Below are positions 25,376-34,390 of a stretch of DNA of 64,000 nucleotides, one piece after another. Positions within the stretch are counted from its first letter, which is position 1; every line of letters begins with the position of its first letter. The DNA comes from Hyphomicrobiales bacterium (GTDB taxonomy: Bacteria > Pseudomonadota > Alphaproteobacteria > Rhizobiales > MH13): assembly GCA_017642935.1 (NCBI GenBank), contig JAEPOK010000002.1, forward strand, positions 1,361,501-1,425,500, given 5' to 3'. The position numbers and the translations under genes were made by a program. The notes beneath the pieces were generated by a model, which was given only the letters and a program-made list of their open reading frames with translations, did no database searches and was not told where the DNA came from.

Positions 25376-26035
25376 TCAAGCCACTGCACTGACTCCTTGG
25401 TCAGCTCGTCGTTTCTCAATGACGAGCTTCTCAAGAGCCCTAATTAAAGACCGTATGCTGCCGTTTGTTGCCTTGAGAACGCGTCGTAGGTGTTGCTCAT
25501 CAATGTTAATGCCCTCTTCCGCGACAATAGCTTGCGCCCTTCCCAACCAATCATCTGAATTTGCCGCGGCCATCTCCACAACATCGCAGCGATCGCGCAA
25601 ACCGCCGTCAACGTTGTGCAGATTGTTAGTTGTGAAGAAAAAACTGACGTCGTCTCCATAACCGTCGATCATCGGCCGAATCCGATGCTGAAGTTTCTGA
25701 TCAAGCTGATCGATTTCATCGATGATCCAAATTGTATGCTCATCGCTGCTAAAAAGGACGGCGCTCGATCGAAAACACTTAACGCCGTCGATCATCTTGG
25801 CCGTGACGTCTGATGCATGGTTCCGTTTGATGCTAAAATCACCCAGGCTGCCTTTCCGATCTCTGGCAATAATTTGGGCGGCTGTTGTTTTGCCGGTGCC
25901 ATACTGACCAAAGAGGATCAGGCTGCCACTACACCTCTTGGCAACGTGGTCAGAAAGCTGTTTTTCGACGTCGGCGCTTGTAAAGACAAGATCGTCAAAC
26001 GATCTTGGTGCATACTTTGTTGCAAATTTGTTCAT
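25376..26035 (-). CDS. RFC/clamp-loader-like AAA+ ATPase
   Basis: A 219-residue AAA+ protein with Walker A GQYGTGKT (43-50), Walker B IWIIDEID (102-109), sensor 1 FFFTTNN and an arginine finger region GGLRDRCD. The opening FATKYAPRSFDDLVF matches clamp-loader small subunits and phage gp44-type proteins, but it stops soon after the lid, far shorter than RFC or DnaX. It has an AAGGAG ribosome site and lies 70 bases beyond the 244-residue gene, so they form an operon at the island end. A role in replication or in defence is open. Confidence 0.8.
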   Translation of the reverse strand: MNKFATKYAPRSFDDLVFTSADVEKQLSDHVAKRCSGSLILFGQYGTGKTTAAQIIARDRKGSLGDFSIKRNHASDVTAKMIDGVKCFRSSAVLFSSDEHTIWIIDEIDQLDQKLQHRIRPMIDGYGDDVSFFFTTNNLHNVDGGLRDRCDVVEMAAANSDDWLGRAQAIVAEEGINIDEQHLRRVLKATNGSIRSLIRALEKLVIEKRRADQGVSAVA

Positions 26036-26105
26036 GTGTAATCTCCTTAAGTATGGGGGCGTTTGAGCAGCCTCATGCCGCTCAAACGCTGCCTTTCAGG
26101 TGCTC

Positions 26106-26840
26106 TTAGGCCGCCTTTGACTCAGTGGCGGCGACGGCATCAGAGATGGCTTTGGTGACCTTGTCCGACTGATCTCGCGCGTTGGATACGATCTTCAGGG
26201 CTCCGGCCTTGTCGGCAATATCCTTGCCAGCAACTGCAAGAACGGTGTTGACCAAGCTGATCTTCGCCGAGCCGTAGACGATGGACATTTTGCCATTGGC
26301 CTCTTGACGCACCAGGGCGACGGCGAACGCGTTTGTGCTGTCGGATGACGGCTTAAGGCGGTCATTGCCTTTGAATGCATTGCAGATAGGCTTACTGTTG
26401 CTGAGCTCTTGCTCTGCCAACTCGCGGCAACGTTCCGGGGTGAGCCGAGCTTCGCCGTTTGCAGGCGTACGTCGAATCTCCTCAATGCCACCGCGTTCAT
26501 AGACAAAAACCGACATACTTTGGTCTGATGGCTTCTCGAAACGAGCAACGTTCAGAACCTTTACATAGGCCATTTGCCGCTTGCACATATCGCCAAAAAC
26601 TGCACGAACGATTTGAGTTTCTAAGCTCGTGTTGGCTTTGACCGTGTAACCTTCAGCTTGCAAATACTCTTTGAGCTGCCTGATTGCCGCTCGATTGCTG
26701 CGCAAGTGCACGCCATAATCATAGCAATCTCCAAGCAAATCATAAAGTTCGTCATTGCTGGCTTTGAATGTACCTCCTTCCCACTTTTTGCGCTTTGCGA
26801 TTAATTGGCTGATATTTGTATTGCTTTTTAGTTTCGTCAT
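26106..26840 (-). CDS. Unknown 244-residue protein paired with the AAA ATPase
   Basis: I do not recognise the family. The protein starts with a Lys-rich helix (TKLKSNTNISQLIAKRKKWE), has a helical middle and ends in an Ala/Lys-rich tail; no signal, membrane helix or metal motif is visible. GGAG lies before the ATG. The first gene of a two-gene operon with the RFC-like ATPase. Its upstream 330 bases are strongly AT-rich, unlike the genes around, which suggests separate acquisition. It could be a DNA-binding partner loaded by the ATPase; this is speculation from context. Confidence 0.65.
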   Translation of the reverse strand: MTKLKSNTNISQLIAKRKKWEGGTFKASNDELYDLLGDCYDYGVHLRSNRAAIRQLKEYLQAEGYTVKANTSLETQIVRAVFGDMCKRQMAYVKVLNVARFEKPSDQSMSVFVYERGGIEEIRRTPANGEARLTPERCRELAEQELSNSKPICNAFKGNDRLKPSSDSTNAFAVALVRQEANGKMSIVYGSAKISLVNTVLAVAGKDIADKAGALKIVSNARDQSDKVTKAISDAVAATESKAA

Positions 26841-27208
26841 TTTTTTCTCCTTTATATAACGATATTATGCATAGTAAAATTGGACGCAATTGTTGCGTTT
26901 TTTATGCATCACTAGAACATAAATCATCTATTCAATGGAAGTAAATATAATTCTGAGAATGTATATAAATTATAATAATTTCCCAATTTACTGTAATTTT
27001 CTACATAAAGGATAAAATCGGTCGAAAACAGTCGATCGTTTAGCTTTTGGTGGGCTTTCTATATCGTGTAGTGTTTGTGTTAGAGCACACTGTGCAATGA
27101 CCGTGGTTTTTCACCATTGTTCAATGATTGGTTGCACAGTTTGTAGCGCATAATGTCTTGCCAACAGTAACTTATTGAAATTGCGGTACAAAATTATAGT
27201 GCAATCCA
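26841..27208. other. AT-rich island-1 right end, promoter and arm-site region
   Basis: No gene. The stretch is much richer in A and T than its surroundings. It contains ACGCAA-TTG-TTGCGT followed by six T's (26884-26904), which could be a plus-strand terminator or an operator, and an inverted pair CTGTGCAA / TTGCACAG near 27090-27140. It must hold the promoter of the 244-residue gene and, being next to the attachment core, probably the integrase arm sites. Confidence 0.45.
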
Positions 27209-27256
27209 TCATAATCCGCGTGTCGGGGGTTCAAGTCCCTCCTCCGCTACCATTTT
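27209..27256 (+). repeat. Attachment core, middle copy (tRNA-Met 3' end)
   Basis: Direct repeat of the tRNA-Met 3' end (5421-5468) including CCA and the T-run; only two positions differ from the intact tRNA and one from the copy at 53068. There is no 5' half of a tRNA here (upstream is AT-rich), so it is an attachment scar rather than a gene. It marks the junction between island 1 and island 2. Confidence 0.88.
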
Positions 27257-27360
27257 TCTTTATATATTACAGCTAGTTAGGTCTGGCGATCTACGCGCGT
27301 GTCTGCGTGCGGAGCACCCGGGGTTGCATTCTGGGTTTCAAATGCGTGCGCTTGAATGGG
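27257..27360 (+). repeat. Repeat flanking the middle attachment core
   Basis: The roughly 100 bases after this core resemble those after the right core (53116-53225): both have a T-run, TTAGGTCTG, then GGGGTTGCATTCTGGGTT and GCTTGAATG in the same order and spacing. This indicates that the second island duplicated the original tRNA-downstream sequence, or that both ends derive from related elements. The 140 bases after it, up to the KAP gene stop, show nothing. Confidence 0.7.
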
Positions 27361-27498
27361 GTAGATTGCTTCGAATTGGCAAGTAACGCGGGAAGCGATC
27401 GTTGGAGGCTTGGCCGTTTGAATGCCGCCCAATCCCCCAAGCTGCTCTCAGCGGCTACACCATAAAAGGCAAGCTGGCGCGGGTCAGGCATTTACGAT

Positions 27499-29319
27499 TC
27501 AATCTGCCGAAGCTTTGGAAGCCTCTCTCATAGAACTGTCCAGATACCATTGAACAAGCTTAGAAAGGCGATCTTTGCTGAAGGTTTCGCGTTCTGCAAT
27601 TAGCTGGTCGAACTCATGGCGAAGCGTCTTGAGCCATTCAAACTCGTCGGCCAGTTCGCGCTCAAGGCGACCATGTTTGTATCGATTTCGTAGCGCCATG
27701 AAGACCTGATGCTGAGCAGATGCTGAAAGCGATGCCGCGCGTTCTGCAAACTCCGCCGGATCGGTCTTGGCCAGTATAGGCGCAAGCGAAAAACCGTCCT
27801 CCGAGCTATCGTGATGCAGCATGCCATGCACAAACTTCTGATTATCACTCTCCATTAAATCGAGGAGATGGACAGCGGCACTTTTGAGCATTGTATCGAA
27901 TGCGGCAATGCGTTGCGCTTTCAGATGCTCGTAGATTTCTGCGAAGAAGTCCTCGTCTTGCCCATGATAGCCAAGACTATCATAGGCATCAGTTTCGAAG
28001 GATGACTGGTTGGTGTCCAGCGCCCTAAGTCGATCCTCGGACAAGAGATGGTCGATGTAGTCCTTTGCCGATTGAACGACATCGTGAAGGTTTCCCTTCA
28101 AGAAACCGATCTCCTGAAGCCAAACACGCTGCGTAAAAACGTGCAGCAAAACGCCAGGAACCTCGTACTCACGGGTAGCGTATTTTTCTTCCATCCGCGC
28201 GGCCGCCACCTCCAGGAGTTCGTCATCAACTTCAACTCCATGCCTGAGAATGCGCCATTCCGGCTCGTCATCCACGCTAGAAAACTTGTGGTGAGAGTTG
28301 AGATGCTGGGTGATCGCGTCCTTGTCAAAATGCACGTCGAAGACAGTGGCCACCAGAAGACGGTTGGATAGGATGTTGTTGTAGGGATAGAAGCCGTCAT
28401 AGCGTTTTGACATTGCTTCAAGCGGATTGTCCGGGAGGTCACCTTGTGCGTTCTGTCGGCGCATAGCTGCCGCCAAGCCGCTTTCCCTCGCCAATAAGTC
28501 GCTGGCTGTGAGGCGACCTGTTTTCGCTTCAAGCGCGACCACGAAGAAAAATGTAAACAGCTCTACCAACGAGTCTGATCGCTCAGCATGGCGTTGTTCA
28601 AGTAGGCTGTAGAGGCTCTCAAAATCCCACAAAGCTTGCTGAAGAACCCTAAGGTTTTGAGCTTCGGAAGCATCGTATAGCCTCATGAGCAGAGACTGCT
28701 GGTTTGTCAAAAAGCCTTTGCAGCTCTCGTTTTCGATTTGGGTGAAAAAGTGTTGAAGCGCCTGTTCTGTGGACGGTTTGACACGCAGAGTCCGGCCAAC
28801 CAGCTTTTCTTTGGTTCGCTGAAATGAGGCGGGATCGCGAATTTCATCGTCGTTACAGATGATGATCACGCGACGACCGGCATGCTCGATAAACCGGTTG
28901 AGATATCCCATCACTGTCTGAATTGGCAGGTGTTCGCTGATCCTTTCCAAGTCATCGAAGACAAAAACAGCATCGACCGCGGTGTTCAAGAACTCTGATG
29001 CTTTGAGGTCGATATTGAATCCAAACTTGCTGAGAACGCTTGCGCCAATTGCAGTCGATGCTTTGGCTAGCTTTGAGTCGAATACTGGGTAAACGGCGTT
29101 CAAAATTGCTGCATCGAAATCATCTTTACTCGAAACGCCGTACAAGCTGATGTAAATGGATTTGTTAGCTTCGCCTAACGAATGTCGGAAGCGTTCGATC
29201 AAATATGTTTTGCCAATGCCCCAAGAACCAGTGACAAGGACAGCATAACCGGGATCGACGTCAGAAACCGCATACTTCAAGAGTGTTTCTAGCAGCGCTG
29301 CGTTGGGGTCGGTGGCCAT
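27499..29319 (-). CDS. KAP-family P-loop NTPase (candidate defence component)
   Basis: A 606-residue STAND/KAP-like NTPase. Walker A is GSWGIGKT (31-38) and Walker B is VFVFDDLER (118-126); the FDDLER ending and the following ICNDDEI sensor are typical of KAP ATPases. There is no obvious membrane segment inserted in the NTPase, unlike many KAP proteins. The C-terminal 350 residues look helical, with a charged end. The gene is divergent from two large overlapping plus-strand genes with a 129-base shared promoter region. KAP ATPases occur in phage-defence loci; a sensor or motor role here is inferred. Confidence 0.8.
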   Translation of the reverse strand: MATDPNAALLETLLKYAVSDVDPGYAVLVTGSWGIGKTYLIERFRHSLGEANKSIYISLYGVSSKDDFDAAILNAVYPVFDSKLAKASTAIGASVLSKFGFNIDLKASEFLNTAVDAVFVFDDLERISEHLPIQTVMGYLNRFIEHAGRRVIIICNDDEIRDPASFQRTKEKLVGRTLRVKPSTEQALQHFFTQIENESCKGFLTNQQSLLMRLYDASEAQNLRVLQQALWDFESLYSLLEQRHAERSDSLVELFTFFFVVALEAKTGRLTASDLLARESGLAAAMRRQNAQGDLPDNPLEAMSKRYDGFYPYNNILSNRLLVATVFDVHFDKDAITQHLNSHHKFSSVDDEPEWRILRHGVEVDDELLEVAAARMEEKYATREYEVPGVLLHVFTQRVWLQEIGFLKGNLHDVVQSAKDYIDHLLSEDRLRALDTNQSSFETDAYDSLGYHGQDEDFFAEIYEHLKAQRIAAFDTMLKSAAVHLLDLMESDNQKFVHGMLHHDSSEDGFSLAPILAKTDPAEFAERAASLSASAQHQVFMALRNRYKHGRLERELADEFEWLKTLRHEFDQLIAERETFSKDRLSKLVQWYLDSSMREASKASAD

Positions 29320-29448
29320 TTATCCGAAACTTTCATATTCTCGCCGCATGAAGCCTCTCGCGATAATTTCTGAATTCGTAGAATTACTTTCTACAGTGCC
29401 ATTTCACGGTATAAGCTATTCTAGGGCCAAATTCTGATCGGCCCGCAA

Positions 29449-31191
29449 GTGCAAACTGAGCTCGTTCTGATGTGCGATCAAGACAGCATCGCTTCGACTT
29501 TGACGGATGCCGAGAAAGAAGGTCGGCTTATTGATGCTCTGGTTTCAGTGGAACTGAACGCTGAGGGCACAGTCGTAGAAGATGTGCTCAGCCAACTGCA
29601 CAATGACGGCAGAATTGATCTGGCTTCAGATGTAAACTTGGCTGCTATCCATGCACTTGATCAGCGCCATTTCTGGGACGTTTTTCATCCACTTTATAAA
29701 TCCATATCAACGCTGCGCTGCGAGTATCGGGAGATACTGGGGCTGGTCAATGCGCTAGTGACCAAAGCCGGAAATGATGGTGCGGCAGGCATGCCAAACA
29801 TCGCTCTCGTTAGCTGGTCACAAAACAACTCGACTGAAGCAGAGAAGATTGTCGACGGTATAAGACAAGGTGACAAGCTTTGCTTGGAGCATGGCCTTTT
29901 CGCAATTATCGGGCTGGGTGATGAGCGCGTCTGCTTAGACCTCATGCAGTCATCCAACCACAGCGAAAAGATACTAGGTCTTCGTGCTCTTGGCCGCTTG
30001 GAAACAATTGAAGTCGATACAATCAAAAAGGGTGTTGATGCGTCCTACGCGATTATTGACCAAGAGACGGACGAGCACTTGCGACTTGCAGCCATTGAAG
30101 CTGCATTTCGTTTCTGGGAGAAACTCGGTCATTCGCAGCCGTTTCGCCAGATCGAGATTATCGAACGTGTTGGCAGACAAAGAAACGTGCGTGAGTTGAC
30201 GGCCTTATCCGGCGCTCTCTTCTACCACAAAGCCGGCTTACCTAGAGAGACCATCAACGCAGTTTTAGATTTGCTGGCGGCGACTCCATCGAACAGTGAT
30301 GCCACGCTTCAAAATCTTGATCATGCAATTACAAATGATGATGAGCGCTGGGAATTCGAGAAGATAGCGTCTGTGTTTGCCTATTGCATTACAACGCTCG
30401 AAAACCAAGCTGATGAACGGAGCTACCATGGTTTCCGCGCTATGGTTTGGAGCGACCCCGCAAACGCATCCTATCTCTTCTCCGAATGGCTCAGCAGCGG
30501 TCAGTTTGGGCCTTGCTCATTCCTGTCTCAACTCGCCGCTTCAAGCGACAAAGATGTCCAGGTGTCAATTCTAAAACGACATTTGCCAGAAGATGGAGAC
30601 GTTCAAAAATTCATGGTCAGAAAGAGCATTGGCTTCTTGTGGCACCATGAAGTGACGGCAGCGTTGGTTTTGCTCAGCGTCGTCAAAAACGGTAAAGCCG
30701 CCGCACGCACACTTGCCGAAGACCTGCTGTTTAATCCGCTTCTTTTGAGCTACGGCGGCAAATTGCGGGATTACCTTGAAACACAGCGCAACAGTAAATC
30801 CAAAAGGGTTGCGGACTGCGTCTCTCGTATTCTGGCAAAGCATGATGAACATCTTGCCGGGATCGAGTGTGTAGAGGACCTCATAGAATTACGGCCCTCA
30901 ATTGATCAACGTCGTGCGGCAGCGGTAAAAGACCAGGAACGTCGCCGAGAAATTGAAAAAGGGGCACACGAACGCTCAATCTTGTCCAGTTTAGTGACGC
31001 ACGAGACATTGCTTTACGGCAGGAAAAGTCTGTCAATTATTCAAGGCGGTGATGGAGCAAAATACCCCAGTGTCACGGAACTTTCCGAGTTCTCCTTCAG
31101 TATGGAGGTGCCTCGGCTTTCAGTATTTGACCCTGTAGGTTTCAGCGAAAGGCTGACGGTTTTGCGTGCCATGAAGCGGAAGTCGGAATGA
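29449..31191 (+). CDS. Large helical-repeat protein of unknown family
   Basis: A 580-residue soluble protein from GTG 29449 (ATG 29470 is an alternative). Most of it looks like amphipathic helix pairs (for example HSEKILGLRALGRLE, EHLRLAAIEAAFRFWEKL), recalling HEAT-like scaffolds; no enzyme motif was seen. Its stop overlaps the start of the nuclease-like gene in ATGA, so the two are translationally coupled and probably bind each other. It is divergent from the KAP NTPase. I know of no named family; a scaffold or sensor role in a three-gene system is inferred from context. Confidence 0.75.
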   Translation: MQTELVLMCDQDSIASTLTDAEKEGRLIDALVSVELNAEGTVVEDVLSQLHNDGRIDLASDVNLAAIHALDQRHFWDVFHPLYKSISTLRCEYREILGLVNALVTKAGNDGAAGMPNIALVSWSQNNSTEAEKIVDGIRQGDKLCLEHGLFAIIGLGDERVCLDLMQSSNHSEKILGLRALGRLETIEVDTIKKGVDASYAIIDQETDEHLRLAAIEAAFRFWEKLGHSQPFRQIEIIERVGRQRNVRELTALSGALFYHKAGLPRETINAVLDLLAATPSNSDATLQNLDHAITNDDERWEFEKIASVFAYCITTLENQADERSYHGFRAMVWSDPANASYLFSEWLSSGQFGPCSFLSQLAASSDKDVQVSILKRHLPEDGDVQKFMVRKSIGFLWHHEVTAALVLLSVVKNGKAAARTLAEDLLFNPLLLSYGGKLRDYLETQRNSKSKRVADCVSRILAKHDEHLAGIECVEDLIELRPSIDQRRAAAVKDQERRREIEKGAHERSILSSLVTHETLLYGRKSLSIIQGGDGAKYPSVTELSEFSFSMEVPRLSVFDPVGFSERLTVLRAMKRKSE

Positions 31192-32885
31192 AGATTATCC
31201 TGAAAGAGTATCTTGCATCGCTCAAAGAGCGCGGCGAGCTGGATAAGTCTGTACTGCCCAACCTGCTCGCAGAGATTGGCTTGCGCGTCTTGAACACGCC
31301 AATGATTGGCACGCGCCAGAATGGTGTGGACATTGCCGCTGTTGGCAAAGTCAAAGGAGAAGACACAGAGAAGCATCTCTACCTCTTTTGCATCAAAGCC
31401 GGAAACATCAATCGTAACGATTGGGATGGCGGTCCACAGTCCGTACACGCCGAACTCAACGAAATACGCGAGGTTTATCTGCGTGCCAACGTAGCAAGCG
31501 AGCATGCAGATTTACCGGTTAAAATCTGCCTTTGTTGCGGCGGCGAAATTGAAGAGACGGTCTTGATGAACTGGGCCGGTTACACTCAGAGTCAGCAAAC
31601 TGACACGATCCGTTACGAGGAATGGAACGGAGATCGACTTGCCGATCTCATGATGCGTTGCCTTCTTGCACGTGAGCTGCTGGAAGAAGAACACCGGCGG
31701 AACTTCCAAAAGGCGGTCGCGATGGTGAATGAGCCGAGCGCCTGCTATGAGTATTCAAGCTTGTTTCTCCTTGGACTCTTATCCGAGACTGGTCTTACTC
31801 CTAAGGCTCAATTGTTGCGGCTTCGGCAGTCTTACATCTGTCTAAATGCGGTGACAGCTTGGGCGATTGAGGCAGACAATCTCGAAAGTATCTATCGGAT
31901 CTCCGAGTTGGGTGTTTTGGTCTGTTGGCACGTTGTCAATTCGCAACCTGGCAGGACAAAACCGACCAAGCATGATCAAGCTCTGAATGTGCTTCTCGAC
32001 CAGTACGTCAAACTCTATCTGAGTTGTTCAGAGCGGTATTTGAGCAAGACCGCACACAAACATTGTGGCCGTCTCCATGCCTTGTCTGCCGCCGTTCAAT
32101 CCCGAGAAGCCGTAGACGTCAATCTTGCGCTGTTCGAACTGCTAGGGCGTCTGGCAACTAACGGTCTTTGGACAGCTTTTCTTTCTCAGAATCTTTCTGG
32201 AAACTCCGACGAACTCTCGCGGGCATTTGCAGAAAACACCAATCGTACGCTCGATACCCTGGTGGAACTCATCAATTCGAATCCTACGCTGAACTCGCCG
32301 TTCAAGGACGACCACATGATCGAGATTTGCTTGGTCATGTATCTTGCGCAACTGACGGGATCGACCTCAAGGTTCGCTCCTTGGATCATGACTATTGCGA
32401 ACCGGACGACGCTAGCTCTCGTAATCAACTCGCACTACCCAATATGCCAGCGCGACTACCGCGATCTGCTCAACCATCCTGGCAAAGCTGACGCGGCATA
32501 CCGCAAAGAGGTCTGTAGTGGCAGCGTATTATATCCTTACTTGTTCGTCTGGCTCCATCAGCTTGGGGATGACGCCGACAAAGAGGAGTTCGTTGACAGG
32601 CTTGACGAATTTCTACCGGATTGTACGCATCAAGCCTGGTTGCCCGATGAAGACACCGACACCGGTATTTGGTTGGGCGATACGGACAGTGGAGTTTGCG
32701 TGACCGACTTGTCCGCCAGCAAAGGCTTCACCCATGTTGCAGAAGTGCTGAACCTCGCCATCGAACAATGCACTGATATCAATGAAATCGGCGCCGTTAG
32801 GTCAGGTTTAAGTGTGCTGTTCCTGACAGCGTGTCGGCATCATCGATTGCCCATCCCACCCCACTTCTGGATACTAAACAACTGA
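31188..32885 (+). CDS. PD-(D/E)XK-like protein with helical C-terminus
   Basis: A 565-residue protein. Residues 1-130 look like a restriction-endonuclease fold: Glu29 in NLLAEIG, Asp48 in NGVDIAAVG and Lys70 in LYLFCIKAGN give the E...D...xxK spacing of Mrr-like enzymes. The position normally Glu or Gln (68) is Cys, so catalysis may be lost or altered. The remaining 430 residues are helical and unassigned. It starts inside the ATGA at the end of the 580-residue gene. A DNA-cutting effector of the KAP locus is the leading guess. Confidence 0.7.
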   Translation: MKIILKEYLASLKERGELDKSVLPNLLAEIGLRVLNTPMIGTRQNGVDIAAVGKVKGEDTEKHLYLFCIKAGNINRNDWDGGPQSVHAELNEIREVYLRANVASEHADLPVKICLCCGGEIEETVLMNWAGYTQSQQTDTIRYEEWNGDRLADLMMRCLLARELLEEEHRRNFQKAVAMVNEPSACYEYSSLFLLGLLSETGLTPKAQLLRLRQSYICLNAVTAWAIEADNLESIYRISELGVLVCWHVVNSQPGRTKPTKHDQALNVLLDQYVKLYLSCSERYLSKTAHKHCGRLHALSAAVQSREAVDVNLALFELLGRLATNGLWTAFLSQNLSGNSDELSRAFAENTNRTLDTLVELINSNPTLNSPFKDDHMIEICLVMYLAQLTGSTSRFAPWIMTIANRTTLALVINSHYPICQRDYRDLLNHPGKADAAYRKEVCSGSVLYPYLFVWLHQLGDDADKEEFVDRLDEFLPDCTHQAWLPDEDTDTGIWLGDTDSGVCVTDLSASKGFTHVAEVLNLAIEQCTDINEIGAVRSGLSVLFLTACRHHRLPIPPHFWILNN

Positions 32886-32985
32886 AGCAAGGCGAGTTTA
32901 TCGGGCGAAGTGATTGAGGCCGTTGAATTGAGCTCGTAGACTTCGGGTAAAAGAAGCCAAATAATACGCCTCTGACAAACACTGT

Positions 32986-33438
32986 GTGATGTACCACGCC
33001 ATGCCGACGATCAATCACTCCGATGGTGCAACGTTCTGCCAGATCAAAGCCAACAGTGACGAGGGCCATTATACCGGTATTCTAAATTACAAGACGTTTG
33101 AGGTCGGCAGAATATCAGGTGTCGACCCGGATTCTGTAATGTCGCAATTCCAAGCGATCTGCGATTTGATCGACGGTCAGGGCGCTATGGTTCGTCGCGG
33201 CGTCATACTGCTCGGCTATCACAATGGAGCGTTTCGCGGCGAGGTCTTGCTTGTAGATGGCGAAGTGCTTGGCGAATGGCAATCAGACGAAATGGAATGG
33301 TGCCATTTCACGCCAACTGACTCCGATGAAGTCAAGTTCAGCGCGCCATCCCCTTGGATGCTGCATGATGAAATTGCCGACCGGTGGGACGGCGAAGGTG
33401 ACTCTGACGAAGGCAGTATCCGACGAGACAGTCCTTAG
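32986..33438 (+). CDS. Hypothetical 150-residue acidic protein
   Basis: An acidic soluble protein (many Asp/Glu, ending DGEGDSDEGSIRRDSP) with a central GAFRGEVLLVDGEVLGEW that looks like a beta sheet. No motif recognised. Translation could start at ATG 32986 or ATG 33001 (MPTINHS). It follows the three-gene KAP locus in the direction of the two big genes with 100 bases between, so it could be a fourth member or an unrelated neighbour. After it, 33439-33654 holds nothing I can identify. Confidence 0.55.
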   Translation: MMYHAMPTINHSDGATFCQIKANSDEGHYTGILNYKTFEVGRISGVDPDSVMSQFQAICDLIDGQGAMVRRGVILLGYHNGAFRGEVLLVDGEVLGEWQSDEMEWCHFTPTDSDEVKFSAPSPWMLHDEIADRWDGEGDSDEGSIRRDSP

Positions 33439-33654
33439 GGCAGTAGCATGTGTTTCTGGCACTTGCGGAATCGCAAGTGATTGAGCTCTGTTGAATGGAC
33501 CGTTAAAATATCATTGCAAGGCCGCCCCTCAGTCATCGAGCTATGTCGGCCCTGTCGTCAATGACTGACGATGCCGAAGCAATCAGCTGAAGTCACCTAA
33601 GGACCGTTTGCTTCGCAGACAGCCTTGGCAATAACAATCCTGATTGGTCGGGTT

Positions 33655-33852
33655 TCACTTAAGGACTTGTCGCGCTTCTTTCTCCCCAGCCGATCCTTTG
33701 ACCCAGCTCCATGGTGCGCGCGGCTTGTGCAGCTTCGCCAGTTCGGGGTGTTTTTTCGGTTCACGGGCTGCTGCGCGTAGACGTTCGCGAGCTTCGCGCG
33801 GGTCGAGCTTGAGTTCCTTGCAGAGCTGCTTGAGCGTGATGATATCGGCCAT
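33655..33852 (-). CDS. Small conserved basic protein (alphaproteobacterial)
   Basis: A 65-residue protein, MADIITLKQLCKELKLDPRE to a Lys-rich end, with HKPRAPWSWVKGS in the middle. It strongly resembles a small conserved hypothetical found across rhizobia and phages of alphaproteobacteria. The first 30 residues look like a helix-turn-helix (TLKQLCKELKLDPREARERL), so DNA binding is possible. ATG 33852 has GGAGA upstream and is better than the frame from 33942, which overlaps the XRE regulator. Confidence 0.75.
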   Translation of the reverse strand: MADIITLKQLCKELKLDPREARERLRAAAREPKKHPELAKLHKPRAPWSWVKGSAGEKEARQVLK

Positions 33853-33934
33853 TGATCGTCTCCTTGGTTGGGTTGGACGATCATTCCAATAAGATGACCT
33901 AAGAAGGCGTGTCAGGGAAAAGCCTGGAACGACT

Positions 33935-34264
33935 TCAGTCAATCAAGGCGGACAGCATTTTGCTTGCCCTCACCAGCTGCTCGCCATTCATTCGCGACAA
34001 CGTGGTGTGGATCTTTTGAAGCGTGTGGCCACGTTCACTGTCGGAAATTGCAACCAATCCTAATCCGAAGAAAACGACTTCCGGCACACTTAGTACATCG
34101 GCAAGCTTTTCGATGGTCGGGAAAGATGGGGAAGCGATACCTCTTTCGACCTTGCTGATCATCTCAGTTGAGACGCCAACGCGCTCGGCCAATTCTGCTT
34201 GGGTCAGGTTTTTCGCTTTGCGCTGGTGGCGCAAGTTCGCGCCGAATGTTTGGGTAAGTGCCAA
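33935..34264 (-). CDS. XRE-family transcription regulator
   Basis: A 109-residue cI/Cro-type regulator: helix-turn-helix KNLTQAELAERVGVSTEMIS (residues 18-37) and KVERGIASPSFPTIEKLADV follow the family pattern; the C-terminal 40 residues have no domain name I know. It starts with TTG 34264 preceded by GGAGGA seven bases upstream. It is divergent from the small gene at 34391. A controller of a nearby defence or mobile module is likely, because such regulators normally act on their neighbours. Confidence 0.88.
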   Translation of the reverse strand: MALTQTFGANLRHQRKAKNLTQAELAERVGVSTEMISKVERGIASPSFPTIEKLADVLSVPEVVFFGLGLVAISDSERGHTLQKIHTTLSRMNGEQLVRASKMLSALID

Positions 34265-34390
34265 GGCCGTTCCTCCGAGCTGACCAAGACTCGGTCACGG
34301 CATCGACACCTCGAAGGAATTCACACTGCGAATATCCTGCATTTAGTAATACAGTTGCGATTATTGCAGATACTGTCTTATTGATACGGT

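Noticed and set aside
26884-26904. ACGCAA/TTGCGT hairpin plus T-run as a definite terminator
   Set aside because: No plus-strand gene precedes it; the stem is only six pairs and may be an operator, so it is mentioned only within the gap entry.
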